48,425 bases of DNA from positions 1 to 48,425 of the forward strand of contig JARLIR010000210.1 in the NCBI GenBank assembly GCA_031291635.1, in the 5' to 3' direction. The stretch's first letter is position 1; each line of letters begins with the position of its first letter. Positions 15,506-24,874 of this stretch are shown here, piece after piece. This DNA comes from Rhizomicrobium sp. (GTDB lineage: Bacteria; Pseudomonadota; Alphaproteobacteria; Micropepsales; Micropepsaceae). Below the pieces are notes generated by a model that searched no databases, was not told the DNA's origin, and saw only the letters and a program-made list of their open reading frames with translations. The translations under genes and the position numbers were made by a program.

Positions 15506-17749
15506 CTAGGGTAAGTCTTGTTTCCCCTGCGTGGGCCACACAATTTGCGACATTAACGGCGGCGTTTGCTGCGCGGGCGGGTTGGGGCCGGGGCGAATTT
15601 GGCGCGGCGCTTCTGCGGCTTCAGCGAGATCGAACCGCAAGCCGCCGGTGAGAGGGGCGGCTTCCGCCAGTCGCACGTGCACAATGTCGCCCAAACTATA
15701 GCTTGTGTTGGTGCGCTCGCCGACCAAGGCATGGCGGCGCTCGTCATGGTGGAAATATTCCGTGCCCAGAACGCGCGCTGGCAACAGACCTTCGGCCCCG
15801 GTTTCGGCCAGCCGCACAAATAGACCAAAGCGCGTCACACCGGTGATGCGCGCATCAAAAGTGGCGCCGACACGCTCTTCCATGAAGGCGGCGACATAGC
15901 GGTCAGTGGAATCGCGTTCAGCCGCCATGGCGCGGCGCTCGGTCATGGAGATATGGGAAGCGGTCTCAGCAAGCTGTGCCACTTCTTTGTCCGTGAGGCC
16001 ACTCTCGCCGAGGTGAAAACCGCGGATCAGGGCGCGATGGACCACCAAATCGGCATAGCGCCGGATAGGGGAGGTGAAATGGGCGTATTTCGCCAGATTG
16101 AGGCCAAAATGCCCGAGATTGTCCGGGGCATAAACGGCCTGCGCCTGGGTCCGTAGCACCACGTCATTCATCACCTGCTCGTGCGGGCCTTCTTTGACGT
16201 TGCCCAAGATGCGGTTGAAGACCGCGGGCTTGATCACCTGACCTTTGGCGAAACTGACGCCGATGGTGCGTAGGTAATCGGAGAAGCCAAACAGCTTTTC
16301 CTGGGAGGGCGGCTCGTGCACGCGATAGATCAGCGGCGTCCGCGCTTTTTCCAGCGCTTCGGCAGCCGCGACATTGGCCAGCACCATGAACTCCTCAATG
16401 AGCTTCATGGATTCCAGGCGTTCGCGATAAGCGATGGAGGCGATCTTGCCATCAGCACCGATGGTGATACGCCGCTCGGGCAGGTCGAGTTCTAACGGAT
16501 CGCGGTCGGCGCGTTCTTTCAGCAAAATCTGATACGCCGCCCACACTCCCGCCAGCGCTTCGCGCGCCGTAGCCGACATGTCGTCATCGGGATGACCATC
16601 AAAGGCGCGCTGGGCCTGCGCATAGGTCAGGCGCGCGGCGGAACGCATGATACCGCGAATAAATTCATGGCCGCGCTTTTTACCTTTGGGGTCGAACACC
16701 ATGCGCACGGCGAGGCAGGCGCGATCGACGCCTTCTTTCAGTGAGCACAAATCGGCTGACAGCGTTTCCGGCAGCATCGGCACGACGCGGTCGGGGAAAT
16801 AAACCGAGTTGCCGCGCTTATAGGCTTCGCGGTCGAGAGCGCTACCCGGCGTCACATAGTGGGCGACGTCGGCGATGGCGACGAGCGTGATAACGCCGCC
16901 CTTATTGGCCGGATCGCTATCGGGCGCCGCCCAGACGGCATCATCGTGATCGCGGGCGTCTTCGGGATCGATGGTGAGAAGCGGAATGGCGCGTAGATCG
17001 GTGCGGCCGTGCGGATCGATTGGTTGCGCACTCAGGGCTTCGTCCAGCACCTCTTTGGGGAAATCGGTCGGAATGCCATGTGCATGAATGGCGATCAGGC
17101 TGACAGCCTTCGGTGCATCCATGCTGCCCAAGCACTCAACCACGCGCGCGCGCGGCGATCCGGAGGCACGGCCTGCCAAGGGTTCGGCGATGACGAGATC
17201 GTTGTCCACGGCGCCGCCAAGATCCCGTTTGTCGACGGAAAATTCGTTTTTGGTTTTGCGATCGATCGGTACGATGCGCATGTAGGCGCCCGAGATGCGC
17301 ATCACCCCCAGCACCTTATGCGCCGCGGCGCCGAGGCGCTTGATGACCTTGGCTTCATAGCCGTCATCGGTCGCGGTCAACCGCGCCAGGATGCGTTCGC
17401 CGATGCCAATGGCTTCTTCGGTATTGACGGTAATCAGTGGCGGCGCTTCGTCGGAATCCCATTTGTTGGGTTTGGCCAGCAACTCGCCATCAGTGTCCTG
17501 ACCGCAGATTTCCAGCACCGCGACTTCCGGGATGGTTCCCGGGCGGATATAGCCGCGCTTGCGGCTGCCCTTGAGCAGTCCTTCGCGTTCAAGCTCCTTC
17601 AAGATGCGCTTCAAGATGATGCGGTCGGAGCCCTTGATGCCAAGAACCCGCGCCAGATCGCGTTTGGTGGCGCCGGGATCTTGCGCCAAAACGTCCAGCA
17701 CGCGCTGCCGGTCCATGGGCGGCGCGTTCTTGGCGGGACCGCGGGACAT
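15506..17749 (-). CDS. rnr: Ribonuclease R (3'-5' exoribonuclease)
   Basis: 747 residues, typical of RNase R, which degrades structured RNA and works with tmRNA-SmpB in trans-translation (smpB is also in this window). The N-terminal helix-turn-helix (ATKRDLARVLGI) and cold-shock domains precede the RNB domain. The catalytic signature TIDPEDARDHDDAVW and the later SPIRRYADLVVHR are intact. A C-terminal S1 domain starts near GATFDARITGVTRFGLFV. The tail is short and lacks the Lys-rich end of E. coli RNase R. The start is 2 bases after the topA stop, so they are co-transcribed. Confidence 0.96.
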   Translation of the reverse strand: MSRGPAKNAPPMDRQRVLDVLAQDPGATKRDLARVLGIKGSDRIILKRILKELEREGLLKGSRKRGYIRPGTIPEVAVLEICGQDTDGELLAKPNKWDSDEAPPLITVNTEEAIGIGERILARLTATDDGYEAKVIKRLGAAAHKVLGVMRISGAYMRIVPIDRKTKNEFSVDKRDLGGAVDNDLVIAEPLAGRASGSPRARVVECLGSMDAPKAVSLIAIHAHGIPTDFPKEVLDEALSAQPIDPHGRTDLRAIPLLTIDPEDARDHDDAVWAAPDSDPANKGGVITLVAIADVAHYVTPGSALDREAYKRGNSVYFPDRVVPMLPETLSADLCSLKEGVDRACLAVRMVFDPKGKKRGHEFIRGIMRSAARLTYAQAQRAFDGHPDDDMSATAREALAGVWAAYQILLKERADRDPLELDLPERRITIGADGKIASIAYRERLESMKLIEEFMVLANVAAAEALEKARTPLIYRVHEPPSQEKLFGFSDYLRTIGVSFAKGQVIKPAVFNRILGNVKEGPHEQVMNDVVLRTQAQAVYAPDNLGHFGLNLAKYAHFTSPIRRYADLVVHRALIRGFHLGESGLTDKEVAQLAETASHISMTERRAMAAERDSTDRYVAAFMEERVGATFDARITGVTRFGLFVRLAETGAEGLLPARVLGTEYFHHDERRHALVGERTNTSYSLGDIVHVRLAEAAPLTGGLRFDLAEAAEAPRQIRPGPNPPAQQTPPLMSQIVWPTQGKQDLP

Positions 17750-17751
17750 CT

Positions 17752-20466
17752 CTATTCCGCCGCCGCTTTAGCGGGTTTCTTTTTTGTTGCCGCTTTCTTC
17801 ACGACGGCCTTCTTGGCTACTGCCTTTTTCACCACGGTTTTTTTCACGGCCTTTTTTACCACTGCCTTCTTGGCCGGCGCTTTTGTCGCTTTGGTGTCTG
17901 CCTTCGGCGCCGCTGCCTTCTTCGCCGCCGCTTTGGCAGCCTTTTCGGCTTTCAGCTTTTGCTTGGGCGAGGGGCCTTTGGCGACACGCTCGGCAATCAG
18001 GCGGAGCGCGTCTTCGAGCGTCACCGTCTCGGGCTCGGAGTCTTTGGGAAGGGTTGCATTGGTGGTGCCGTCGGTGACGTAAGCGCCATAGCGGCCTTTC
18101 ATCACCTTGATGGGCGCGCCTGCCGGATTGGCAAGCTCCTTCAAGGGTTCGGGGCCACGTCTGCCACCGCCTTTGGCGGCCTTTTCGGCAATGATAGTGA
18201 CCGCGTGATTAAGGCCGATGGTGAAGACGTCTTCCGGCGATTCCAGCGAGGCGTATTTCCCAGCATGCGCCACATAAGGCCCGAAGCGGCCGAAATTGGC
18301 AGTGATGACTTGGCCAGTCTCGGGATGCGTGCCGACTTCACGCGGCAGTGAAAGCAATTTGACCGCCAGTTCCAGATCGACATCCGAAGCGTCCGTCCCT
18401 TTGGGCAGGCCTTGGCGCTTGGGCTTTTCGCCTTCGCCGAGCTGCACATAAGGTCCGAAGCGGCCCGAGCGCAGCGAGACGTCTTCGCCGCTTTCCGGAA
18501 AGGTGCCGAGCACCTTGGGATCGCCCGAGGCATCGCCATTCTTCTGGCCAAGCTGACGGGTGAAGCGGCATTCGGGGTAATTGGAACAGCCGACGAAAGC
18601 GCCGAAGCGCCCCAGCTTCAGGCTCAACTGACCCGTGCCGCAAGTCGGGCAAATACGCGGGTCGCCGCCGCCCGCTTCTTGCGGGAAGATATGCGGCCCG
18701 ATGATTTCATTCAGCGTGTCGATGACCTGCGAGATTTTCAGGTCTTTGGTCTCACCGATAGCGGCAGAGAATTCGCGCCAGAAATCGGCCAGCAATTTCT
18801 TGTAATCGAGCGAACCGGCCGAAACTTCGTCCAGTTTTTCTTCCAGATCCGCGGTGAAGCTGTATTCGACATAGCGGGCGAAGAAGCTCTTCAGGAACGC
18901 CGTAACGATGCGGCCCTTATCCTCCGGCATGAAGCGGCCCCGGTCCATACGGACATAGGCGCGGTCGCGCAGCACCGACAGAATGGAAGCATAAGTGGAA
19001 GGGCGACCGATGCCGAGTTCTTCCAGCTTGCGCACCAAGCTGGCTTCCGAATAGCGCGGCGGCGGTTCGGTGAAATGCTGCTCGGGTAAAACCTTGTCGA
19101 TGGCAGCCGGATTGCCGACAACCACTTTGGGTAGACGATTGCCGTCCTCATCGGACTCGTCGTCATGGCCTTCCTGATAGAGCGTGAGAAAGCCATCGAA
19201 CAGCACCACACTACCGGTGGCACGCAAAGTCACCTGGGCGTCGGTGGAGACAACATCGACCGTGGTGCGCTCCATCTCGGCGCTTTCCATCTGGCTGGCG
19301 ATGGCGCGCTTCCACACCAATTCGTACAGCCGGCCCATATCGCTATCGACATATTTGGCGACGGATTCTGGCGTACGATGGAAGCTGGTGGGGCGGATGG
19401 CTTCATGCGCTTCCTGTGCGTTTTTCACCTTGGAGGTGTAAACGCGCGGCGCCTTGGGCACGTAACGCGCGCCATAGCGTTCGCCCGCCATAGCGCGGGC
19501 TTCTTGAATGGCGCTACCGTCCATGGTGACGCCGTCCGTACGCATATATGTAATGAGACCGACCGTCTCGCCGCCGAGATCGACACCTTCATAGAGGTGC
19601 TGCGCCACCTGCATCGTCCGCTTGGCCGAGAAGCCGAGCTTGCGCGCCGCTTCCTGCTGCAAGGTCGAGGTAATGAAAGGCGGGGCGGGGTGGCGTTTGA
19701 CCGGCTTGGATTCGACCGAGCCGATGTTGAATTTGCGGCTCTTGATCGCTTCAACCGCGGCTGTGGCGTCGGCTTCGTTGCCGATCGACAGTTTGTCGAG
19801 CTTCTTGGCGGCAAGATGGGTTAGGCGCGCCGCGAAGGGCTTGGGCGCCGCGTCTTCGCCATAAGCGATCACATTGGCATCGACGGTCCAATATTCGTCG
19901 GTCTTGAAAGCTTCGATTTCGAGTTCGCGGTCCACGACTAGGCGCAGCGCCACCGATTGCACGCGGCCTGCCGACTTGGCGCCTGGCAATTTGCGCCACA
20001 GCACCGGCGACAGAGTGAAACCGACCAGATAGTCCAGCGCCCGGCGGGCGAGGTAGGCGTCGACCAGCTCGACATTAAGTTCGCGCGGGTTGGCGATGGC
20101 CTCAAGCACGGCGTTCTTGGTGATGGCGTTGAAGACCACCCGCTCGACATGGGTTTTGCCCAGCGCCTTTTTTTGTTTCAAGACCTCCAGCACATGCCAG
20201 GAAATGGCTTCTCCTTCGCGATCCGGATCGGTAGCCAGGATGAGCTTCTCGGCGCCCTTTACGGCGTCGGCGATGTCCTTGATGCGTTTCTGGGCCCGCT
20301 CGTCCACATGCCAGGACATGGCGAAGTCCTCATCGGGCCTCACCGAACCGTCCTTGGGGGGCAGGTCGCGGATATGGCCGAAGCTGGCCAGAACGGTATA
20401 GCCGGGGCCAAGGTACTTATTGATGGTCTTCGCCTTGGCTGGCGATTCAACAACGAGAACTTTCAT
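17752..20466 (-). CDS. topA: DNA topoisomerase I
   Basis: 904 residues. This type IA enzyme relaxes negative supercoils. The TOPRIM domain starts MKVLVVESPAKAKTI and contains DPDREGEAISWH. The active-site tyrosine is in GLITYMRTDGV around residue 300. A four-cysteine zinc finger (CPTCGTGQLS, then CSNYPEC) is followed by degenerate topo-C repeats (GRFGPYV, GRYGAYV). The C-terminus is an unusual lysine/alanine/valine repeat tail of about 60 residues (KKAVVKKAVKKTVVKK and similar), which in actinobacteria and others promotes DNA binding and processivity. It is the first gene before rnr. Confidence 0.97.
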   Translation of the reverse strand: MKVLVVESPAKAKTINKYLGPGYTVLASFGHIRDLPPKDGSVRPDEDFAMSWHVDERAQKRIKDIADAVKGAEKLILATDPDREGEAISWHVLEVLKQKKALGKTHVERVVFNAITKNAVLEAIANPRELNVELVDAYLARRALDYLVGFTLSPVLWRKLPGAKSAGRVQSVALRLVVDRELEIEAFKTDEYWTVDANVIAYGEDAAPKPFAARLTHLAAKKLDKLSIGNEADATAAVEAIKSRKFNIGSVESKPVKRHPAPPFITSTLQQEAARKLGFSAKRTMQVAQHLYEGVDLGGETVGLITYMRTDGVTMDGSAIQEARAMAGERYGARYVPKAPRVYTSKVKNAQEAHEAIRPTSFHRTPESVAKYVDSDMGRLYELVWKRAIASQMESAEMERTTVDVVSTDAQVTLRATGSVVLFDGFLTLYQEGHDDESDEDGNRLPKVVVGNPAAIDKVLPEQHFTEPPPRYSEASLVRKLEELGIGRPSTYASILSVLRDRAYVRMDRGRFMPEDKGRIVTAFLKSFFARYVEYSFTADLEEKLDEVSAGSLDYKKLLADFWREFSAAIGETKDLKISQVIDTLNEIIGPHIFPQEAGGGDPRICPTCGTGQLSLKLGRFGAFVGCSNYPECRFTRQLGQKNGDASGDPKVLGTFPESGEDVSLRSGRFGPYVQLGEGEKPKRQGLPKGTDASDVDLELAVKLLSLPREVGTHPETGQVITANFGRFGPYVAHAGKYASLESPEDVFTIGLNHAVTIIAEKAAKGGGRRGPEPLKELANPAGAPIKVMKGRYGAYVTDGTTNATLPKDSEPETVTLEDALRLIAERVAKGPSPKQKLKAEKAAKAAAKKAAAPKADTKATKAPAKKAVVKKAVKKTVVKKAVAKKAVVKKAATKKKPAKAAAE

Positions 20467-20673
20467 CAGGGACAGAACTCAAATGTGTAAGGCGTTATGT
20501 AGGGAGGCCGGACACTGGGGGAAGGGGCGGAACGGTGTCAACGCGCGATTTGGGGAGGAACAAATACGAAAAATTGCATTTCTTGCCATATTTGATGTTT
20601 TTTACACTTAGGGTTGCAATTCATCTCGCCATCTCATAGCGTCCGGAACGTAATTTATTATCCTTCGGGTGCC

Positions 20674-20859
20674 ATGCCGACGCAGCATTTAGACGGTCTT
20701 TCTCCCACGGAAACCGCCGATTACACCTACGAAATGCTGGAATCCTTGCGCAAACTGGCGCTTCGCCAAAACCAAAACCTGCTGGCCCATTTGCTGAGTT
20801 TGGCTGCTTTGGAAGCCAAAACTCAGGCTGAGGCCCACGAGACCGCATTGCCGGGGTGA
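20674..20859 (+). CDS. Small conserved-looking helical protein
   Basis: 61 residues from ATG 20674; an in-frame ATG at 20614 is less likely. The sequence is one long amphipathic helix (YTYEMLESLRKLALRQNQNLL, then AHLLSLAALEAKTQAEA) and resembles small hypothetical proteins found in other alphaproteobacteria, though I cannot name a family. It is divergent from topA and its 3' end overlaps the dprA 3' end by 37 bases on the opposite strand. No clear ribosome binding site is seen. Confidence 0.6.
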   Translation: MPTQHLDGLSPTETADYTYEMLESLRKLALRQNQNLLAHLLSLAALEAKTQAEAHETALPG

Positions 20860-21932
20860 CGGGTCAGCTTTCCTGCCAGTTCTAGCTCTAAGAGGACCGC
20901 GAGAACCACCTGGGCGGGAGAGTCGCAGACCCGAATCAACTCATCAGTGGCGAGCGGCGCAGGTCCTAACGCCTCTTCAACCACCATCCGGACGCGGTCG
21001 ATCTCCGTTTCGGAGAGGTTGGTGACACTCGTGGGGGCATCGCGCGTTGGCTCGTCAAAACCGCCACCGAGAATAGGTCGCAGGACCACAAGCACGTCCT
21101 CGGCCGTCTCGGTTAGAACGGCACCGTCTCGCAGCAGGCGGTTGGCGCCCTTGGCGCGTGGATCGAGCGGCGAACCAGGCACCGCAAAGACCTCACGGTT
21201 CTGTTCAAGCGCCAGCCTTGCGGTGATCAACGAGCCGGAGCCTTCCGCCGCCTCCACCACCACCACGCCCCTGGCCATGCCAGAGACCAGCCGGTTGCGG
21301 CGGGGAAAATGCCTGGCTTGCGGTGCTTCGCCCAAAGCCATTTCGGAAACGATAGCCCCTTCGGCGATCAGCTTTTCATAGAGTGGCTTGTTCTCGGGCG
21401 GATAAATACTGTCGACGCCGCCCGCCACCACCGCAATAGTACCCTTGGCCAGCGCGCCTTCATGAGCGGCCGTATCGATGCCGCGTGCCATGCCCGAAAT
21501 CACTACCAAGCCTGCTTCTGACAGATCATGGGCAAGGGTTTGCGCGAATTTCCGTCCCAAGGCCGAAGCATTGCGCGCGCCGACCATGGCGATCATTTCC
21601 CGCTGCAATAAAACTGTATGTCCTAGCACCGAAATCATCGGCGGCGGCGCGTCGAGAGCGGCGAGGCCTTTGGGAAAGTCACTCTCGCACGACGCGATCA
21701 TGCGCCCGCCGCGTTTGGCCAACGCTTCAATCTCGCGCCGGATTATCGTGTCGTCTGGAACCTTGGGTGGTGCGCCGCCGCCACGTCGGGCCAAGCGCGG
21801 GACTTCGTCGAGTGCTGCCTCTGCCGAGCCAAAGCGTGCCAGCAACTGCGCGAAAGTCACCGGGCCGACATTGGACGTTCGCGCCAGTTGTAACCACCGA
21901 ACGCGTTCCAAATCGGACAGAGTGCGGGACAT
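20823..21932 (-). CDS. dprA: DprA/Smf, DNA-processing protein
   Basis: 369 residues. DprA binds incoming single-stranded DNA and loads RecA during natural transformation. The Rossmann domain shows MVGARNASALGRKFAQTLA, SGMARGIDTAAHEGAL, VVAGGVDSIYPPEN, FPRRNRLVSGMA and EGSGSLITARLALEQNREVFAVPG. A C-terminal winged helix (LATDELIRVCDSPAQVVLAVLLELELAG, read in parts) follows. It lies 4 bases after plsY and 3' of the pyr genes, the usual alphaproteobacterial order. Presence does not show that the organism is competent. Confidence 0.95.
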   Translation of the reverse strand: MSRTLSDLERVRWLQLARTSNVGPVTFAQLLARFGSAEAALDEVPRLARRGGGAPPKVPDDTIIRREIEALAKRGGRMIASCESDFPKGLAALDAPPPMISVLGHTVLLQREMIAMVGARNASALGRKFAQTLAHDLSEAGLVVISGMARGIDTAAHEGALAKGTIAVVAGGVDSIYPPENKPLYEKLIAEGAIVSEMALGEAPQARHFPRRNRLVSGMARGVVVVEAAEGSGSLITARLALEQNREVFAVPGSPLDPRAKGANRLLRDGAVLTETAEDVLVVLRPILGGGFDEPTRDAPTSVTNLSETEIDRVRMVVEEALGPAPLATDELIRVCDSPAQVVLAVLLELELAGKLTRHPGNAVSWASA

Positions 21933-21936
21933 GGCG

Positions 21937-22554
21937 TCAGCCTATTGTTTTGCTACCGATGCGCGGTTCTTGTCCGTGCCAGAGCCGGAAAATGTTGGCG
22001 TGATGGGTCACGAACAAAACAACAGTCAAGACAAGCGCGAAAGCGGCCAAGGTGAGATCGCCAAACACCATCGTGTAGGCTGGCGCCAAGGCTGCTGCCG
22101 TTAAAGCTGAGAGTGAGGAGATGCGGAATAGCCATGCTATCGCAATCCAGGTGGCGATGAACAACAGCCCGACTGGCCAAGCCAATCCGAGCAGAACCCC
22201 AATCACCGTAGCAACACCTTTGCCGCCGCTGAATTTGAGCCAAACCGGAAAGATATGACCGAACACGGCAGCAAGGCCTGCGATCATCGCTCCCGGCTCG
22301 CCAAACAGCCATCCCGCGATCAACACCGCGGCCGCGCCCTTGCCGCCATCGAGAAAAAAAGTCAGTGCCGCCGCCCAGCGTTTGCCGGTGCGCAGCACAT
22401 TGGTAGCGCCGATATTGCCCGAGCCAATCTTACGCACATCGCCAAGTCCCGCCGCCCAGGTGATCAGCAGGCCGAAGGGGATGGAACCGAAAAGATAGCC
22501 GAGCAGCGTTGCATAACCCGCGGCGGTCCAGGACAGGGCCGTCATACCGTTCAT
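21937..22554 (-). CDS. plsY: Glycerol-3-phosphate acyltransferase PlsY
   Basis: 205 residues. PlsY transfers an acyl chain from acyl-phosphate to glycerol 3-phosphate, the first step of phospholipid synthesis. Five to seven membrane helices are visible. The three conserved loops are present: GSIPFGLL with IGSGNIGATNVLRTG, FLDGGKGAAAV, and FSGGKGVATVIGV. ATG 22554 overlaps the pyrC stop (ATGA); the frame extends to 22581 but that reaches into pyrC. It sits in the pyrB-pyrC-plsY-dprA operon. Confidence 0.96.
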   Translation of the reverse strand: MNGMTALSWTAAGYATLLGYLFGSIPFGLLITWAAGLGDVRKIGSGNIGATNVLRTGKRWAAALTFFLDGGKGAAAVLIAGWLFGEPGAMIAGLAAVFGHIFPVWLKFSGGKGVATVIGVLLGLAWPVGLLFIATWIAIAWLFRISSLSALTAAALAPAYTMVFGDLTLAAFALVLTVVLFVTHHANIFRLWHGQEPRIGSKTIG

Positions 22555-23852
22555 GCGGATGCTCCGCGCTCGAAGACGCATTCGCCGCCAACAAAGGTCT
22601 TGATCGCTTGGCCTTGGAAGCGCCGCCCTTTGAAGGGGGTATTGCGGGCGCGCGAATGCAATTTGTCGGGATCGACCACAAAGGGGGCATCGGGATCGAA
22701 CAACACCAGATCGGCGGGCGCGCCTTTGGCCAGTGTGCCGCTCTCAAGCCCTAAAATTTTCGCGGGTGTACAGGTCAGCGCCTTCAAGACATGCAGCAGA
22801 TCGGCCTTTTCTTCGTGATAGATGCTGAGGGCCACGGGCAGCAGCGTTTCCAGCCCCACCGCGCCGAAAGCGGCCTGTGCGAAAGGCTGGCGCTTGGTGT
22901 CGGCGGCTTGCGGGTCATGGCTCGAGACGATCACATCGATGATGCCGGAGGCGACCCCTTCGACCATCGCGGCGCGATCAGCTTCCGCCCGCAACGGCGG
23001 CTTCATCTTCATGAAGGTGAAATAGGTGCCGACATCAAGCTCGTTGAGCGCCAGATGATGGGCCGAGACGCCGCAAGTAATGGGCAATCCGCGCGCCTTA
23101 GCTTTGGCGATGGCTTCAAGCGAGGCTGCAGTCGAAATCTGGCCGAAATGATAGCGCGCCCCGGTCAGCTCGACGAGGCGGATGTCGCGTTCGACGATCA
23201 TCACTTCTGCCATGGCGGGAGCAGCGGGAAGGCCGAGCCGCATGGCATATTCGCCTTCATTGACGGCGGTGCCTTCGGTGAGGTCGGGATCTTCGGCATG
23301 CCCCACCACCAGCGCCCCGAAACCGCAAGCATAAGACAAAGCCCGGCGCAGCACGCGCGCATTGGCAATGGTGCGGTCGACATCGGTGAAGGCGACTGCG
23401 CCCGCTTCTTTGAGCAGGCCGATCTCGGTCATCACGTCGCCGGCCATGTGGCGGGTGAGGGCGGCCATCGGCAGCACGCGTACCTTGGCGGTGGCTTCGG
23501 CGCGGCGTCGGATAAAATCCACCAGCGAGGGTTCGTCGATCACCGGATCGGTATTGGGCATGACGATGATCGTTGTCACGCCACCAGCCACGGCGGCGCG
23601 GCTGGCACTTTTCAGGGTTTCGCGATGCTCGCTACCGGGCTCGCCGGTGGAGACGCGCATGTCAATCAGTCCTGGCGCCAGCACCAAGCCTTGGCAATCG
23701 ATCACCTCGGCATCATCGCGATTGATCTCGGCCAACAAATGCGGGCCCACATCGGCGATCTTGCCGTCCTCGACCACAAGCCCGCCGCTGGCATCAAGGC
23801 CGCTGACAGGATCGATTAGCCGCGCATTGTGAAAAACGGTGCGGGTGGTCAT
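22551..23852 (-). CDS. pyrC: Dihydroorotase-like protein PyrC' lacking metal ligands
   Basis: 433 residues with the amidohydrolase fold of class I dihydroorotase. Key residues are missing. The HxH metal pair in the usual DxHVHLREPG is Arg66 and Ser68 ([10 protein letters not shown]), the second histidine site is Gln238 (GQIST), and the catalytic Asp is Ser311 (SSHDPQ for TDHAPH). His185 (GHAEDP) is retained. Such pseudo-dihydroorotases (PyrC' in Pseudomonas) are needed to assemble active aspartate transcarbamoylase rather than to catalyse. The gene overlaps pyrB by 4 bases, which fits that role. A true dihydroorotase should be elsewhere in the genome. Confidence 0.88.
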   Translation of the reverse strand: MTTRTVFHNARLIDPVSGLDASGGLVVEDGKIADVGPHLLAEINRDDAEVIDCQGLVLAPGLIDMRVSTGEPGSEHRETLKSASRAAVAGGVTTIIVMPNTDPVIDEPSLVDFIRRRAEATAKVRVLPMAALTRHMAGDVMTEIGLLKEAGAVAFTDVDRTIANARVLRRALSYACGFGALVVGHAEDPDLTEGTAVNEGEYAMRLGLPAAPAMAEVMIVERDIRLVELTGARYHFGQISTAASLEAIAKAKARGLPITCGVSAHHLALNELDVGTYFTFMKMKPPLRAEADRAAMVEGVASGIIDVIVSSHDPQAADTKRQPFAQAAFGAVGLETLLPVALSIYHEEKADLLHVLKALTCTPAKILGLESGTLAKGAPADLVLFDPDAPFVVDPDKLHSRARNTPFKGRRFQGQAIKTFVGGECVFERGASA

Positions 23853-24811
23853 ATGTTGCGCTCCCCTGCCGGAAGCCCACGCGATAGCGCGTCGAGCACG
23901 GCCATGCGGATGGCGACACCCATCTCCACCTGTTCGTGGATCAGACTGACCTCAAGATCATCGGCGACCGCAGAATCGATCTCGACACCGCGATTCATCG
24001 GGCCGGGATGCATCACCAGCGCGCCGGGATTGGCGTGGCTGAGTTTCTCGCGATCCAGCCCCCAATAGCGGAAATATTCGCGCGTGGAAGGCACAAACGC
24101 CCCGCTCATGCGCTCCAATTGCAGACGCAGCATCATCACGATGTCCACACCCTTCAAGCCTTCGCGCATATCTTGGAAGGTCTCAACCCCGAAACGTCCC
24201 ACATCGGCGGGCATCAGCGTTCGAGGACCGATTAGGCGTACCCGCGCACCCATTTTGGCGAGCAAATGGATGTTGGAGCGCGCCACGCGGCTGTGCAGCA
24301 CATCGCCGCAAATCGCCACGGTCAGCCCTTCGAATTTGCGGCCCCGGCGGCGGATGGTGAGGGCGTCGAGCAAGGCTTGGGTCGGATGCTCATGGGCGCC
24401 GTCGCCCGCATTGACCACGCAGCAATCGACTTTGCGCGCCAGCATCGAGGTGGCGCCGGAATTTTGGTGGCGGACGATCAGAATGTCCGGCCGCATAGCG
24501 TTCAAGGTGGTCGCGGTATCGATCAGGGTCTCGCCCTTGGTCACCGACGAGGTCCGCACCGACATATTCATGACATCGGCGCCGAGCCGCTTGCCCGCCA
24601 GCTCAAAGGAGCTCTGCGTCCGCGTCGAGGGCTCGAAAAAGAGGTTGATAACGGTGCGGCCCCGGAGCAGTGGCGATTTTTTCTGTTTCGCTCTGCCGAG
24701 CGCAACATACTCATCGGCCAAGTCCAAAAGGGCGGTGATTTCACCGACGGATAGACCTTCGATGCCAAGCAAATGGCTGGACAGAAGGATTGGCTGGGGT
24801 GCCTCGCTCAT
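23849..24811 (-). CDS. pyrB: Aspartate carbamoyltransferase catalytic subunit
   Basis: 320 residues. It condenses carbamoyl phosphate with aspartate, the committed step of pyrimidine synthesis. The carbamoyl-phosphate site [15 protein letters not shown], the 80s loop region ([13 protein letters not shown]), the HPTQALLD motif and the aspartate site ([11 protein letters not shown], then MHPGPMNRG) are all intact. No pyrI regulatory gene is nearby; the adjacent PyrC' probably forms a complex with it. I chose ATG 24811 over a TTG one codon upstream. A promoter candidate places the transcript start within a few bases of the ATG. Confidence 0.96.
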   Translation of the reverse strand: MSEAPQPILLSSHLLGIEGLSVGEITALLDLADEYVALGRAKQKKSPLLRGRTVINLFFEPSTRTQSSFELAGKRLGADVMNMSVRTSSVTKGETLIDTATTLNAMRPDILIVRHQNSGATSMLARKVDCCVVNAGDGAHEHPTQALLDALTIRRRGRKFEGLTVAICGDVLHSRVARSNIHLLAKMGARVRLIGPRTLMPADVGRFGVETFQDMREGLKGVDIVMMLRLQLERMSGAFVPSTREYFRYWGLDREKLSHANPGALVMHPGPMNRGVEIDSAVADDLEVSLIHEQVEMGVAIRMAVLDALSRGLPAGERNI

Positions 24812-24820
24812 CAAGAGCGG

Positions 24821-24848
24821 CTTATATCAGGCGGGCGCTGGGGGGCAA
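24821..24848 (-). promoter_or_regulatory. Candidate pyrB promoter
   Basis: On the minus strand TTGCCC (24848-24843) and TATAAG (24826-24821) are separated by 16 bases. The start point would be near 24814, only about 3 bases from the pyrB ATG, so the mRNA could be nearly leaderless. Confidence 0.4.
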
Positions 24849-24874
24849 GTCGTGCTTTGTTTCCGCTCACAATT

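Noticed and set aside
17009..18082. 357-residue plus-strand ORF
   Set aside because: It is antisense to rnr and topA; its Phe/Ala-rich end is the reverse of the TopA lysine repeat.
22791..23819. 342-residue plus-strand ORF
   Set aside because: It is antisense to pyrC', with no recognisable motifs and His/Gly-rich shadow composition.
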